64,000 bases of DNA. Source: Adiantum capillus-veneris (taxonomy: Eukaryota; Streptophyta; Polypodiopsida; Polypodiales; Pteridaceae). The notes under the pieces are model-generated. The model searched no databases. It was not told the origin of the DNA and saw nothing but the letters and a program-made list of their open reading frames with translations. Shown piece after piece: positions 63,253-64,000 of the stretch. Where the stretch lies: assembly GCA_014529385.2 (NCBI GenBank), contig CM043959.1, positions 88,433,529-88,497,528 of the forward strand. The letters are read 5' to 3'. Every line of letters starts with the position of its first letter. Position 1 is the first letter of the stretch. The position numbers and the translations under genes are program-made.

Positions 63253-63657
63253 GTTAATTAAACTTATGTGTTTACTTAGTGTATTCTTTGGTAATTAAAA
63301 ACCTTAGTTACTACTTCTCTTAGCCTTTGAAAATAAACACTTAAGTATCTACACCCACGGCTCGAATTGGTTAACTATAGAGAGTAGTGGAGTGGGTCTA
63401 ATGTTGCCCCAATATTGCAGCATTGACAAGGGATAGCTCCTTTTAGACTTTTTATGGCTCAATAATATTAAAGCCATAGGCAAGTCTAAAAAGACCCCAA
63501 TATTAAGACCAAAGCTCGCGAGGTGTGCACCATATTCCACATAGTGGGCTCAACAAAATTGATAATAGATCCAGTCCCACTTACCCTAATATAATTAACA
63601 AAATCAACCATTAATAGGCTACTTAAGGACCTCTCTTCTTAAGCAAGAAAAGAGAAA
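63253..63657 (-). other. Chr-B 5' untranslated leader
   Basis: About 400 bp between the PBS and the gag start. I see no coding or structure of note. Confidence 0.55.
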
Positions 63658-63675
63658 CCAAATACTCTAATACCA
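63658..63675 (-). promoter_or_regulatory. Chr-B primer binding site (tRNA-iMet type)
   Basis: On the minus strand TGGTATTAGAGTATTTGG follows the LTR end after one base. It resembles the plant initiator-Met PBS TGGTATCAGAGC with a C-to-T change. Confidence 0.75.
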
Positions 63676-63676
63676 A

Positions 63677-64000
63677 TGTAATGGAAATGGCCTATGAACT
63701 TTGAGAATAGCGGAATTAAGAGAACTAGAAAGAATATTTTGGTGAGACTACTTTGAGAGCATAGAGGGTGAATTTAATTGACGGTAGCAACACAATCATA
63801 GTACTTAGTTAACTTGGCATGAGCATTACTTTTGCAAGAGAGAGAGTTTAGAGAACATGACAACATTTGAGGACCAAATAGGCTTTTGTATTATAGATTC
63901 TCCCATCAAGAGAGACTTGGTAAAGTACAATCTTTGTGTTCCTTGGTGACCTAGGTGATGCAATGAAGATGGAAAGATTCATGTATCACAAGCATAACAT
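63677..64000 (-). mobile_element. Chr-B 5' LTR (runs off the window)
   Basis: tgtaatggaaatggcctatg... to the window end. It matches 22,398-22,534 joined to 41,983-42,217 and is uninterrupted at TTAAC (63,809-63,813), where Gy-A inserted in the other LTR. The rest of the LTR, about 1.7 kb, lies beyond 64,000. Confidence 0.88.

Overview
The window looks like plant nuclear DNA, most likely from a large, repeat-rich genome such as a homosporous fern. That assignment is an inference. It rests on a plant tRNA-Asp-type primer binding site, chromovirus and Athila/Tat-like Ty3/gypsy elements, PPR gene fragments with a KCG...NVVSWN...GY style, and long (AC)n and (GA)n arrays. I see no intact host gene, rRNA, tRNA or CRISPR array. 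Almost everything is transposable elements nested inside each other, plus noncoding repeats.

Layout. (1) 1-3,500: no recognisable gene. (2) About 3,530-6,430: a decayed 3' portion and LTR of a relative of the giant element described below. (3) 6,750-8,450: a noncoding repeat 'R' with a (CT)n(AC)n core; it serves as an uninterrupted paralogue of a second R copy that is interrupted twice. (4) 8,450-10,640: a possible solo LTR, a tandem double hairpin and AC/CT microsatellites. (5) 10,640-22,397: the second R copy. Its (CA)n is occupied by a Penelope-like retroelement (PLE): one about 8.1-kb unit with an ORF1, a CxC linker and an RT, then a partial second unit of about 1.76 kb. Every junction lies in (AC)n. 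(6) 22,398-64,000 and beyond: one minus-strand chromovirus (here Chr-B) inserted in the right arm of R. Its 5' LTR starts at 63,677, its gag-PR lies at 61.3-63.3 kb, its RT-RH-IN-chromodomain lies at 44.3-47.0 kb, and its 3' LTR is split.

Two large insertions split Chr-B. In its 3' LTR sits a 19.45-kb Athila/Tat-like element (Gy-A, 22,535-41,982, TSD TTAAC). Gy-A has gag, PR, RT, RH, an integrase with two HHCC modules, a second retropepsin-like domain, palindrome-bearing tandem repeats, and a roughly 3.3-kb extra coding region. Between the PR and RT of Chr-B sits a 14.3-kb element with short imperfect inverted ends (TIR-C, 47,047-61,339, TSD GAACAC). TIR-C carries a protein-kinase gene fragment, a DUF659/hAT-like exon, and an LTR-internal-LTR-internal-LTR array of gag-only retrotransposons whose LTRs contain PPR gene fragments.

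The insertion order can be read by excising the elements. Removing TIR-C and one TSD restores an in-frame Chr-B PR-RT junction. Removing Gy-A restores a Chr-B LTR that matches the one at 63,677. The PLE and Chr-B both have an empty-site counterpart in the R copy at 6.7-8.45 kb. Most coding regions are pseudogenes with stops and frameshifts. In the Gy-A gag-pol the seven in-frame stops are all of the type a single C-to-T change makes from CAG, CAA or CGA.
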